This document shows, one piece after another, positions 1 through 4,959 of a DNA stretch of 7,652 bases. How positions within the stretch are numbered: position 1 is the stretch's first letter; every line of letters begins with the position of its first letter. The position numbers were made by a program, and so were the translations under genes. The notes beneath the pieces were generated by a model. That model saw only the letters and a program-made list of their open reading frames with translations. It did no database searches and was not told the DNA's origin. The stretch comes from DASPUH01 sp964518505 (GTDB lineage: Bacteria; Chloroflexota; Limnocylindria; Limnocylindrales; CSP1-4): the NCBI GenBank assembly GCA_964518505.1, contig CAZFGT010000068.1, forward strand, positions 1 to 7,652, read 5' to 3'.

Positions 1-218
1 ATGACCGCGTCAAGGTCGGTGACCTCGAAGTGGGCGACCGTCTGGCCCACGTTGGGTTGCCCGCGTCGCACGGAGATCTGACTGCCGGCGACGCCGAAGC
101 GGATGGCGAACGGCGCGACGTCGAGCACCGCGAGGCCCAGGCGTGTTTCATAGAACTCGCGGGCGACGTCGAGGTCGGTGACCGCTACCGTGGTCACGAC
201 CATGAGCGTGTCGATCAT
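1..218 (-). CDS. VOC (glyoxalase/bleomycin-resistance fold) family protein, 3' end missing
   Basis: The first 72 codons of a minus-strand gene that runs off the left edge. The translation opens MIDTLMVVTTVAVTDLDVAR, continues with REFYETRLGL, and later has VAHFEVTDLDAV. The DLDxAxxFYxxxLGL helix and the following beta strands are the N-terminal beta-alpha-beta-beta-beta unit of the VOC superfamily, whose members include glyoxalase I, ring-cleavage dioxygenases and antibiotic-binding proteins. The first strand lacks the usual metal-ligand histidine (VVTTVAV), so a non-catalytic or binding role is possible, but the second half, with the other ligands, is outside the window. The ATG at 218-216 is preceded by a GGAGG-type ribosome site (complement of about 223-230). 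It is divergent from the ECF sigma gene. The family is secure; the substrate is unknown. Confidence 0.82.
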   Translation of the reverse strand, partial: MIDTLMVVTTVAVTDLDVAREFYETRLGLAVLDVAPFAIRFGVAGSQISVRRGQPNVGQTVAHFEVTDLDAV

Positions 219-244
219 CTCCAGGCCTCCGGCTCGCTGCGACG

Positions 245-293
245 GGCCGGACCGTCGGCCTCGCGGGCATCGTAGCGGCCACGCGGTCCGGCC
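245..293. repeat. 10-bp inverted repeat between the divergent VOC and ECF sigma genes
   Basis: GGCCGGACCG (245-254) and CGGTCCGGCC (284-293) are perfect reverse complements separated by 29 bases, in the 131-bp region between divergent starts. It could be a two-site operator or an RNA hairpin in the VOC leader. In such GC-rich DNA a 10-bp repeat may also arise by chance. Confidence 0.3.
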
Positions 294-315
294 ATGACGA
301 TGCTGCGCCGGTCTT

Positions 316-341
316 TGAACGTTCCGCGCCCCTGCCACGTC
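316..341 (+). promoter_or_regulatory. Candidate ECF-type promoter of the sigma/anti-sigma pair
   Basis: TGAAC (316-320), 17 bases, then CGTC (338-341). This resembles the general ECF pattern (-35 GGAAC-like, 16-17 bp spacer, -10 CGTC/GTC), which would suggest autoregulation by the downstream sigma factor. Transcription would begin near 348-350, right at the ATG at 350, giving a leaderless mRNA. That would explain the lack of a well-spaced Shine-Dalgarno sequence. This rests on motif resemblance only. Confidence 0.35.
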
Positions 342-349
342 AGGTGGTC

Positions 350-931
350 ATGCACGATGCGGAGGCACACCTGGAACCCGTGACGCGGCGGGCCGGCCGC
401 GAGGACGAGCGGGCGCGGGCAGCCGCGTTCGCCGACCTCGTCAACGGGCCGGCCCTGGACCGCGCCTATCACTACGCCGCCCTGATGCTGGGCGACCGCG
501 AGGCGGCCGAGGACGCGACGCATGACGCGGCCCTCACCGCCTGGCGGCGGTTCGGCGAGCTGCGCGACCCGGCGCGCTTCGAGGCCTGGTTCGGCCGCAT
601 CCTCGTCAACATGTGCCGCGACCGGCGACGGTCGCAGCGTCGCATGGTCCCCGGCCTCGACGCCGACGTGGCGCTCAGGGATCGGCCCACCCCCGGCCCC
701 GACTTCGCCGACGACCTGGGCCGGCGCGACGCGCTGGCGAGCGCCATCCGCGGCCTTAGCCACGACCAGCGCGAGGTCGTCGTCCTGCGCTTCTACCTGG
801 ACCTGACCGTCGAGCAGATCGCGGCCCGCACCGGCGCCCGGGCCGGCACGGTCAAGTCCCGCCTCCACTACGCCCTGCAAGCGCTGCACGCGGCCATCGA
901 CGCCGACACAGCCGGAGGACTCCAGCGATGA
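350..931 (+). CDS. ECF-subfamily RNA polymerase sigma-70 factor
   Basis: A 193-residue alternative sigma factor that would bind core RNA polymerase and direct it to a small regulon. Region sigma-2 spans about residues 27-94 (AFADLV, DREAAEDATHDAALTAWRRF, FEAWFGRILVNMCRDRRR). After a variable linker, sigma-4 spans about 128-180 (LSHDQREVVVLRFYLDLTVE, then EQIAARTGARAGTVKSRLHY), the helix-turn-helix that reads the -35 box. Two domains and this length are normal for ECF factors; there is no C-terminal extension. I chose ATG 350; GTG 344 is in frame just upstream, and GTG 380 (GGAGG at 361-365, wide spacing) is possible. Its stop overlaps the next start (ATGA, 928-931), so the pair is translationally coupled. 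This is the usual arrangement for an ECF factor and its anti-sigma partner. The ECF group and target promoters are not identifiable here. Confidence 0.93.
   Translation: MHDAEAHLEPVTRRAGREDERARAAAFADLVNGPALDRAYHYAALMLGDREAAEDATHDAALTAWRRFGELRDPARFEAWFGRILVNMCRDRRRSQRRMVPGLDADVALRDRPTPGPDFADDLGRRDALASAIRGLSHDQREVVVLRFYLDLTVEQIAARTGARAGTVKSRLHYALQALHAAIDADTAGGLQR
914..918 (+). promoter_or_regulatory. Ribosome binding site for the BNR membrane protein
   Basis: GGAGG lies inside the last codons of the sigma gene, 9 bases before the ATG at 928. It fixes that start and, with the ATGA overlap, supports coupled translation of the two proteins. Confidence 0.75.
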
Positions 932-2307
932 CCGACGATCCCCGCTTCGAAGATGACGTCCGCGACGCCCTCCGGCAGCTCACCCGCGAACCGGTGCCGC
1001 CGTCGCTCATCAGTCGCGTGAACGGCATCCCCGACCGGACGCCGAGCCTGGTCTCACCCCGCTTCAGCCTGACCGGTCCCCGCCTGCAGTGGTCGACCGC
1101 CCTCGTCGCACTCGTGGCCGTCGCCCTGGTCGCCGGCGCGTTCATGCTCCGGGGCACCGGACCGGCCGCCGTCCCCTCCCCCTCGCCGACCTTGCCCGTG
1201 ACGGCGTTGTCGAGCACGACCCCACCGACCGCCTCGCCGACGGCCGTGCCCCCGACCGCCTCGCCGACGGTCACTGCACCGCCGACCACGGCGCCGGGCG
1301 TCGCCCTGCCGGCCGACTTCCAGCCCCGCTCGGTGACGTTCGTGTCGCCGACGCAGGGCTGGGTCCTGGGCAGCACGGCCTGCGCCGCCGGGCGGTGCGC
1401 CGTCATCGCCCATACCCTCGACGCAGGACGGACGTGGAGTCGCATCAACGCTCCGGCCACCACCGTGGACACGGATCCGCGATATCCGGACAGCGGCGTC
1501 AGCGCCATCCGCTTCGCCGATCACCTCGATGGCTGGGCCTACGGCCCGGACCTGTGGGCCACGCACGACGGTGGGACGACGTGGCACAGCGTGGACGTGA
1601 CCGCGATCGCCGCGGGCCCCGCGCGCGTGTGGGACCTGCAGGCCGCTGCCGGCACGGCCCATCTCGCCTACTTCGGGTTGACGCCGAATGCCTTCGGGAT
1701 CGCGTCCACCCCGGTGACACATGACGCATGGAAGTCGTCGGCCGTCTTCATGCCGGTCGGAGCCGGGCCTGTTCCCGAGGTCCAGCTCGTGATCCAGGGG
1801 AGCGCGGGTTGGCTCATCCAGGTGGATCGCGAGGTGATCAACGGAGCACGGCTCGTCGGCGGCACTTGGCAGACGTGGACCCCGCCGTGCTCCGGCACGG
1901 CTGGTCCGGCGGTCCTCACCGCCTGGAGCACGACCGGCCTGATCGCCGACTGCGACCTGGGCGTCTGGTCGACGCCGCAGGGCGAGCACCTGTTCGTCTC
2001 CAGCAACGGTGGGACGACGTTCACGAAGATGACGGCGGCGGTGCCGCTGTCATCGGCCGAGGCCATCGCTGCCCCGAACGCGTCGACGATCGTGGTGGCC
2101 GGCTACAGCGACACTGCCCCGGACCACGTCATCGCTTCATTCGATGGCGGCCACACCTGGCGGACCGTGGTGGCGCAGACCGGAGCCGTGAACGACCTGG
2201 GCTTCACCACCCAGTCGCAGGGCGTCCTGATCACGACCAGTGGCTCGACGAGCCATCTCATGATGACGCGCGATGGCGGCCACACCTGGGCCGCCGTGAC
2301 CTTCTGA
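928..2307 (+). CDS. Membrane-anchored BNR/Ycf48-like beta-propeller protein, probable anti-sigma sensor
   Basis: 459 residues. Residues 1-54 are a short charged, probably cytoplasmic segment (FEDDVRDALRQLTREPVPPS), of the size seen in minimal anti-sigma regions but without a recognisable zinc-binding HxxxCxxC motif. Residues 56-74 form one hydrophobic transmembrane helix. Residues 76-127 are a Pro/Ser/Thr-rich linker. Residues 131-459 are a propeller with five Asp-box/BNR motifs: TLDAGRTW (163), THDGGTTW (212), SSNGGTTF (358), SFDGGHTW (404) and TRDGGHTW (447). GW turns (PTQGWVLG, HLDGWAYG) are like those of Ycf48. Cysteines at 152/157 and 321/342 could form disulfides outside the membrane. 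The sigma gene directly upstream, overlapping by 4 bp, suggests that the N-terminus restrains that sigma factor and the propeller senses an envelope ligand. The fold is well supported by sequence; the anti-sigma role is inferred from position. There is no sign of sialidase catalytic residues. Confidence 0.85.
   Translation: MTDDPRFEDDVRDALRQLTREPVPPSLISRVNGIPDRTPSLVSPRFSLTGPRLQWSTALVALVAVALVAGAFMLRGTGPAAVPSPSPTLPVTALSSTTPPTASPTAVPPTASPTVTAPPTTAPGVALPADFQPRSVTFVSPTQGWVLGSTACAAGRCAVIAHTLDAGRTWSRINAPATTVDTDPRYPDSGVSAIRFADHLDGWAYGPDLWATHDGGTTWHSVDVTAIAAGPARVWDLQAAAGTAHLAYFGLTPNAFGIASTPVTHDAWKSSAVFMPVGAGPVPEVQLVIQGSAGWLIQVDREVINGARLVGGTWQTWTPPCSGTAGPAVLTAWSTTGLIADCDLGVWSTPQGEHLFVSSNGGTTFTKMTAAVPLSSAEAIAAPNASTIVVAGYSDTAPDHVIASFDGGHTWRTVVAQTGAVNDLGFTTQSQGVLITTSGSTSHLMMTRDGGHTWAAVTF
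1225..1270 (+). repeat. In-frame 19-nt direct repeat in the Pro/Ser/Thr linker
   Basis: CCGACCGCCTCGCCGACGG occurs at 1225-1243 and again exactly at 1252-1270, a 27-base (9-codon) period encoding PTASPT twice. It suggests recent slippage or duplication in the low-complexity stalk between membrane helix and propeller, where length is usually free to vary. Confidence 0.7.
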
Positions 2308-2393
2308 GGTCAGGAGCGCCGTCACCTGTCGCGAAGCCGCAAGAGGGCTGAGCGCGCGGCCTGACCGCCGTCGCCATGCGATCGACGCCACGA

Positions 2394-2427
2394 TCGAAGG
2401 TGGGCCGCTCTGCGGGCTCACCTTCGA
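2394..2427. terminator. Hairpin downstream of the BNR gene, possible bidirectional terminator
   Basis: Arms 2394-2406 and 2415-2427 form a 13-bp stem (one G-U pair) with an 8-base loop, 87 bases after the BNR stop and between two convergent operons. There is no T-run on either side, so it is not a classic intrinsic terminator, though such U-poor stems are common in GC-rich genomes. Apart from this and the hairpin at 2591-2607, I see no gene or element in the 332 bases from 2308 to 2639. Confidence 0.45.
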
Positions 2428-2590
2428 AATGAGTCGACGATGTGCCTGACATGTGGCTGCATGGACGCCCACAAGGAGAGTCGCACGGGGTGTGATCGAG
2501 CGACGCCGAACCGTTCCCCGTCCGGCTCGCTGGCACCACCCAGCCCCGGACGGGTATTCGGCGGGTGATCGTCAGCCGCGAGGAGCGCTC

Positions 2591-2607
2591 AGGCCTGTCC
2601 GAGGCCT
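2591..2607. terminator. Short GC hairpin downstream of the cupin gene
   Basis: AGGCCT (2591-2596), a 5-base loop and AGGCCT again (2602-2607) form a 6-bp stem, 32 bases beyond the cupin stop on the minus strand. No U-tract follows. It is a weak candidate for the 3' end of the TetR-cupin transcript. Confidence 0.25.
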
Positions 2608-2639
2608 AGTCGCCGCCGGCGCGCCCCGTGGTGACGCCC

Positions 2640-3176
2640 CTAGCGGTCGGCCGCCACGATCGCGTCCCCCTCCTCGGCGGTCATGGGCGGCCCAAGCACC
2701 GGCTGGCCGGTCTCGCTCGCCACCTGGTTCATGGCGGCGTAGTCCAGCGACGCGGGATCGGGCCGGCCACGCTCGGCCGGCGTCCCCACCGCCTTGATGA
2801 AGTCCAGGAATGTCGTCGTGGCGTGCGTCTGCAGCAGCACGGCGTCCTCGTCACCGACCACGCGGAACACATGCGGCACGCCGACCGGCATCGAGACGTA
2901 GTCGCCGGCGCGGGCCACGAGCGTCTCGTCCGCGCAGCGCACGGCGAGCGTGCCCGACAGCAGCAGGAAGCTGTCATCGAGGTCGTTATGGACGTGCAGG
3001 GGCGTGCTCGCCCCACGGCTCATGTGATGCTCGATGATGATCGGTCGGGCCCCTTCGGGCGAGCGGACGATGGCGAGGTCACCGTAAAACCAGTACTCGT
3101 CGCCTTCGCCCAGGGCGGTCCTGGCGGGACGGCGCTGGGTCGCGGTATCGGTACTGGTGGGACCGGCCTGGCTCAT
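2640..3176 (-). CDS. Cupin-domain protein, cotranscribed with a TetR regulator
   Basis: 178 residues forming one cupin barrel. Motif 1 is GASTPLHVHNDLDDSFLLLSG (about residues 55-75): H61 and H63 are present, but the usual glutamate is aspartate (D68). Motif 2 is GDYVSMPVGVPHVF, giving H102. These residues would bind a metal in the barrel. The E-to-D change is tolerated in some members, so metal binding is likely but the reaction is unknown; quercetinase-like dioxygenases and small-molecule-binding cupins share this layout. The reading frame is open further upstream inside the TetR gene, but the ATG at 3176-3174 is preferred. It has a strong AAGGAG six bases upstream, and it overlaps the TetR stop by 4 bp. 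The C-terminal tail (about 120-178) is not part of the core barrel. It is presumably controlled with, and perhaps by, the repressor. Confidence 0.88.
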   Translation of the reverse strand: MSQAGPTSTDTATQRRPARTALGEGDEYWFYGDLAIVRSPEGARPIIIEHHMSRGASTPLHVHNDLDDSFLLLSGTLAVRCADETLVARAGDYVSMPVGVPHVFRVVGDEDAVLLQTHATTTFLDFIKAVGTPAERGRPDPASLDYAAMNQVASETGQPVLGPPMTAEEGDAIVAADR

Positions 3177-3829
3177 GACGATCTCCTTCTTGGTGCGGGC
3201 GAGGGCTGGGCGGCGGCGTCTGTGATGCTCGTCCGACCGGGCGGCGCCCGGCCCGCCCCGGCGAGCAGGGCGCGTATGGCGAACTCCACGACGGCCGCGG
3301 CCCGCGCGCCATCCATCCCCCAGAATGTGCGGAGCGTCTCCCACGTGGGCGCGGAGTAGAGGACCTGCAGGGCAGCGGCCACGTCGAGCCAGACGGTCGG
3401 CGATGCGCTGGGCAGCGCAGCCTGCGCGCACGCCTCGAACATCGCGCGGCGTTCCGGCTGCTGCCGCAGGCGCACGTCCAGACCCTGGCGCGAGTGGAGC
3501 ATGCCCTGGATCAGCGGCGCTCCGGCATCGAACCCGGCGAAGGAGCGATGGAGGGCGGCGATGAGGTCGTCGGTCGAGCGGGCGCCGAAGTCGACACGGG
3601 TGAGGTTGTCCAGGATCCAGCCCCAGAGGGCCCTCTCGAGGTCGTCCTTGGTGGGGAAGTACCGATACACCGTGCGTTCCCGCACCCCGGCGCCGGCCGC
3701 GACCGCTTCATAGGTCAGGTCCGCGCCGGTGGTCACGAGCGCGGCGCACGCGTCCAGGATCCGTCCACGAGTCGCGGCCGTCCGCTCGGCTCTGACCCGC
3801 GAGTGGTACTGGCGCGGCTTCGTTTTCAT
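3173..3829 (-). CDS. TetR/AcrR-family transcriptional regulator
   Basis: 218 residues, typical TetR length. The N-terminal DNA-binding domain covers about 17-64: TRGRILDACAALV (helix 1), then LTYEAVAAGAGVRERTVYRY and FPTKDDL, the classic helix-turn-helix with its recognition helix ending in VYRYF. The C-terminal ligand-binding region (about 70-195, helical, with WGWILDNLTRV and PTVWLDVAAALQVLYSA) gives no ligand clue. The tail after 195 is Pro/Arg/Ser-rich and overlaps the cupin leader. The stop (3175-3173) overlaps the cupin ATG by 4 bp, so the regulator is the first gene of a two-gene operon. This is often seen when a TetR protein represses its own operon. The ATG at 3829-3827 has no Shine-Dalgarno sequence, while a -35-like TTGACA lies 31 bases upstream, so a leaderless message is possible. 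Confidence 0.92.
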   Translation of the reverse strand: MKTKPRQYHSRVRAERTAATRGRILDACAALVTTGADLTYEAVAAGAGVRERTVYRYFPTKDDLERALWGWILDNLTRVDFGARSTDDLIAALHRSFAGFDAGAPLIQGMLHSRQGLDVRLRQQPERRAMFEACAQAALPSASPTVWLDVAAALQVLYSAPTWETLRTFWGMDGARAAAVVEFAIRALLAGAGRAPPGRTSITDAAAQPSPAPRRRSS

Positions 3830-3866
3830 GTCAGTGATGCTGACGCCAATATCCAGCGGATGTCAA
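3830..3866 (-). promoter_or_regulatory. Candidate promoter and operator of the TetR-cupin operon
   Basis: On the minus strand TTGACA (3866-3861) is a perfect -35 box. At 18-bp spacing CAGCAT (3842-3837) is a weak -10, which would put the transcript start at or next to the ATG (3829). GTCAG-TGATG-CTGAC (3830-3844) is a perfect 5-bp inverted repeat covering the -10 and start, and TGAC/GTCA (3841-3844 and 3862-3865) forms a second, wider dyad. Either is a plausible site for the TetR protein to block transcription. The -10 is poor, so confidence is modest. Confidence 0.35.
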
Positions 3867-3885
3867 GCTGCGATCCCCGGCCGCA

Positions 3886-4073
3886 GGCGAGCCCACCGGT
3901 AGGCGAGGCCCTACCCACCCCATTGGTAGTGCGAGCACAGCGGTTCTCAACAAGCTACCGGCGAGCCTCGGTCGGCTCGCCGGTAGCTGCCCTTAAGCTC
4001 GATTCGGGGGCGTTTTATGCATGGGGGTGGTACCGCGAGCCATAAGGCCGCTCGCGTGACCGTCCGTCGATGC
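3886..4073 (+). promoter_or_regulatory. Putative T-box riboswitch leader (core at 4025-4037)
   Basis: GGGTGGTACCGCG at 4025-4037 is an exact copy of the canonical T-box sequence, in which UGGN pairs with the ACCA end of uncharged tRNA. The surroundings fit. CGCGAGC (4034-4040) pairs with GCTCGCG (4050-4056). CCGTCC (4060-4065) pairs with GGGTGG (4025-4030) through two wobbles, as the CGUCC element does in known T-boxes. GCAT (4019-4022) pairs with ATGC (4070-4073). Together these make a competing helix that hides the tRNA-binding bulge. Upstream is a 15-bp hairpin (3953-3988) in the place of stem III, and GGCGAGCC occurs at 3886-3893 and 3960-3967. No T-run follows, so translational control is more likely than attenuation. 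The left limit is arbitrary; I could not assign stem I or the specifier codon. T-boxes normally precede aminoacyl-tRNA synthetase, amino-acid synthesis or transporter genes; the target would lie in the gap. Confidence 0.66.
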
Positions 4074-4117
4074 TTAGGCGTCGGGCTTCTGCTCGGACCA
4101 TCAATGGGGTGGGTAGG
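3910..4117. repeat. 28-nt inverted repeat enclosing the T-box region
   Basis: Arms 3910-3937 and 4090-4117 are reverse complements at 25 of 28 positions. The outer 16 bases (CCTACCCACCCCATTG and its complement) match perfectly, and one of the three mismatches becomes a G-U pair in RNA. They enclose 152 bases that contain the 15-bp hairpin and the T-box core. As RNA this is a long closing helix; as DNA it resembles the terminal repeats of a 208-bp MITE-like element. I see no clear target-site duplication. Confidence 0.7.
3953..3988 (+). repeat. Perfect 15-bp hairpin in the T-box leader region
   Basis: AGCTACCGGCGAGCC (3953-3967), loop TCGGTC, then the exact reverse complement (3974-3988). On the + strand it lies 36 bases before the T-box core, as stem III usually does. 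On the minus strand it lies upstream of the TetR promoter. No U-tract follows on the + strand, so it is unlikely to be a simple terminator. Confidence 0.75.
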
Positions 4118-4150
4118 CAGGGCCCTTATGGGGCCGGCGGCGCGTCCGTC

Positions 4151-4250
4151 NNNNNNNNNNNNNNNNNNNNNNNNNNNNNNNNNNNNNNNNNNNNNNNNNN
4201 NNNNNNNNNNNNNNNNNNNNNNNNNNNNNNNNNNNNNNNNNNNNNNNNNN
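4151..4250. other. Assembly gap of exactly 100 Ns
   Basis: A run of exactly 100 undetermined bases, the usual placeholder for a scaffold gap of unknown length. To its left is noncoding DNA with a + strand regulatory RNA; to its right (4251-4273) is the tail region of a minus-strand gene. One or more genes may be missing here, and the join itself is unproven. Confidence 0.97.
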
Positions 4251-4273
4251 GCTGTCAAGCCCCCCGAAGGTGG

Positions 4274-4870
4274 TCAGTGGCGCACGCGGTACGTGATGTG
4301 GGTCGCGAACGGCGACTGGAGGACGCGGACGTGGTCCAGCTGGAGGTCCGCACCGAAGCCCTCGAAGAGGCGCTTGCCGCGGCCGAGCACGACCGGGGCG
4401 ATGGTGAGGGTGAACTCGTCGACGTAGCCGGCCGCGAGCGCCTTACGGATGAGGTCGGCCCCACCCATCACCTGGACATCCTTCTCGCCGGCTATCACTT
4501 GCGCGCGGCGCATGGCCTCAGCGAGCCCATCGACGAACGTGAAGCCGCCGTCCTTGGGCTCCTCCGCCGGCCGGTGGGTGACGATGAAGAAGGGCACCGG
4601 CCAGGGGTTGTGGCCGCCCCAGTGATCGGCCGCCTCGTACGTCCAGCGCCCGCCGATCACCGCGCCAACGTTCGCGGATGCGAGCTCCAGGTACGCCTTG
4701 TCGGCTCCCGTGGCCTCGCCGCGCGGGCCCTCGGCGTACGACCACGCGCCGCCGAAGACCCAGTGGTGCAGCCGCTCGCCGCCATCCCCGAGGCCGTTGC
4801 CTGGCCCGTCGTGCGGCCCGGTGACATAGCCGTCGAGCGAGGTCGTGATGCCTGAGGTGACCCTACCCAT
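4274..4870 (-). CDS. Dihydrofolate reductase / RibD C-terminal-domain family protein
   Basis: 198 residues, the usual size for stand-alone members of this NADPH-binding family. It opens with GRVTSGITTSLDGYVTGP, the conserved first strand and SLDGY loop. It continues with VGAVIGGRWTYEAADHW (about 68-84), FFIVTHRP, and a C-terminal block VMGGADLIRKALAAGYVDEF, TLTIAPVVLGRGKRLF (about 134-169) containing the nucleotide-binding GGADL turn. Such proteins resemble RibD reductase and DHFR, but most have no proven substrate, and this one should not be assumed to reduce dihydrofolate. It lies 89 bp downstream of the ECF41 sigma gene on the same strand and may be in the same transcript. The ATG at 4870 has no Shine-Dalgarno sequence; a tiny ORF with a good one overlaps it (4863-4898). 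Confidence 0.88.
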   Translation of the reverse strand: MGRVTSGITTSLDGYVTGPHDGPGNGLGDGGERLHHWVFGGAWSYAEGPRGEATGADKAYLELASANVGAVIGGRWTYEAADHWGGHNPWPVPFFIVTHRPAEEPKDGGFTFVDGLAEAMRRAQVIAGEKDVQVMGGADLIRKALAAGYVDEFTLTIAPVVLGRGKRLFEGFGADLQLDHVRVLQSPFATHITYRVRH

Positions 4871-4898
4871 GGCGCGTGTGGATCGCCGGTTCGGTCAT
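4863..4898 (-). CDS. Possible 11-codon leader ORF overlapping the DHFR-like start
   Basis: ATG at 4898-4896 with GGAG (complement of 4907-4910) 8 bases upstream encodes MTEPAIHTRHG and stops at 4865-4863, just inside the DHFR-like gene in another frame. It could deliver ribosomes to the following start, which lacks its own ribosome site. Alternatively it marks the original N-terminus separated by a frameshift or sequencing error, or is chance. Confidence 0.3.
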   Translation of the reverse strand: MTEPAIHTRHG

Positions 4899-4959
4899 GC
4901 GGTGTGCTCCTGCTGCGGGACTGCCTCTGCGCGCAGGGGAGTTAGTGTGCCGCAGAACG

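Noticed and set aside
215..889. Long open minus-strand frame across the ECF sigma gene
   Set aside because: It is antisense to a clear sigma factor, has low-complexity Arg/Gly/Ala composition and no recognisable domain. Such frames are common in GC-rich DNA.
1054..1989. 311-codon minus-strand frame across the BNR protein gene
   Set aside because: Arg/Gly-rich translation with no family features; the + strand frame has the Asp boxes and the transmembrane helix.
3177..3431. Extending the cupin N-terminus to the in-frame ATG near 3431
   Set aside because: The extension overlaps the TetR gene and reads as its Arg/Pro/Gly-rich shadow; the ATG at 3176 has AAGGAG at good spacing and an ATGA overlap.
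3866..3885. ATC at 3873-3875 as an isoleucine specifier for the T-box
   Set aside because: I could not build a stem I that places it in a specifier loop, and it is followed by C, not the usual purine.
3910..4117. CRISPR array or other tandem-repeat array
   Set aside because: There are only two arms, in opposite orientation, with no regular spacers.
4017..4427. Open frame running through the 100 Ns on the + strand
   Set aside because: The Ns translate as unknowns and the right part is antisense to the DHFR-like gene. No continuous protein can be claimed; only a possible start at 4128 is mentioned as inference.
4899..4959. CTGCGCGCAG palindrome between the ECF41 and DHFR-like genes as a terminator
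   Set aside because: No room for a stable loop beyond a few bases and no U-tract; the genes are more simply read as one transcript.
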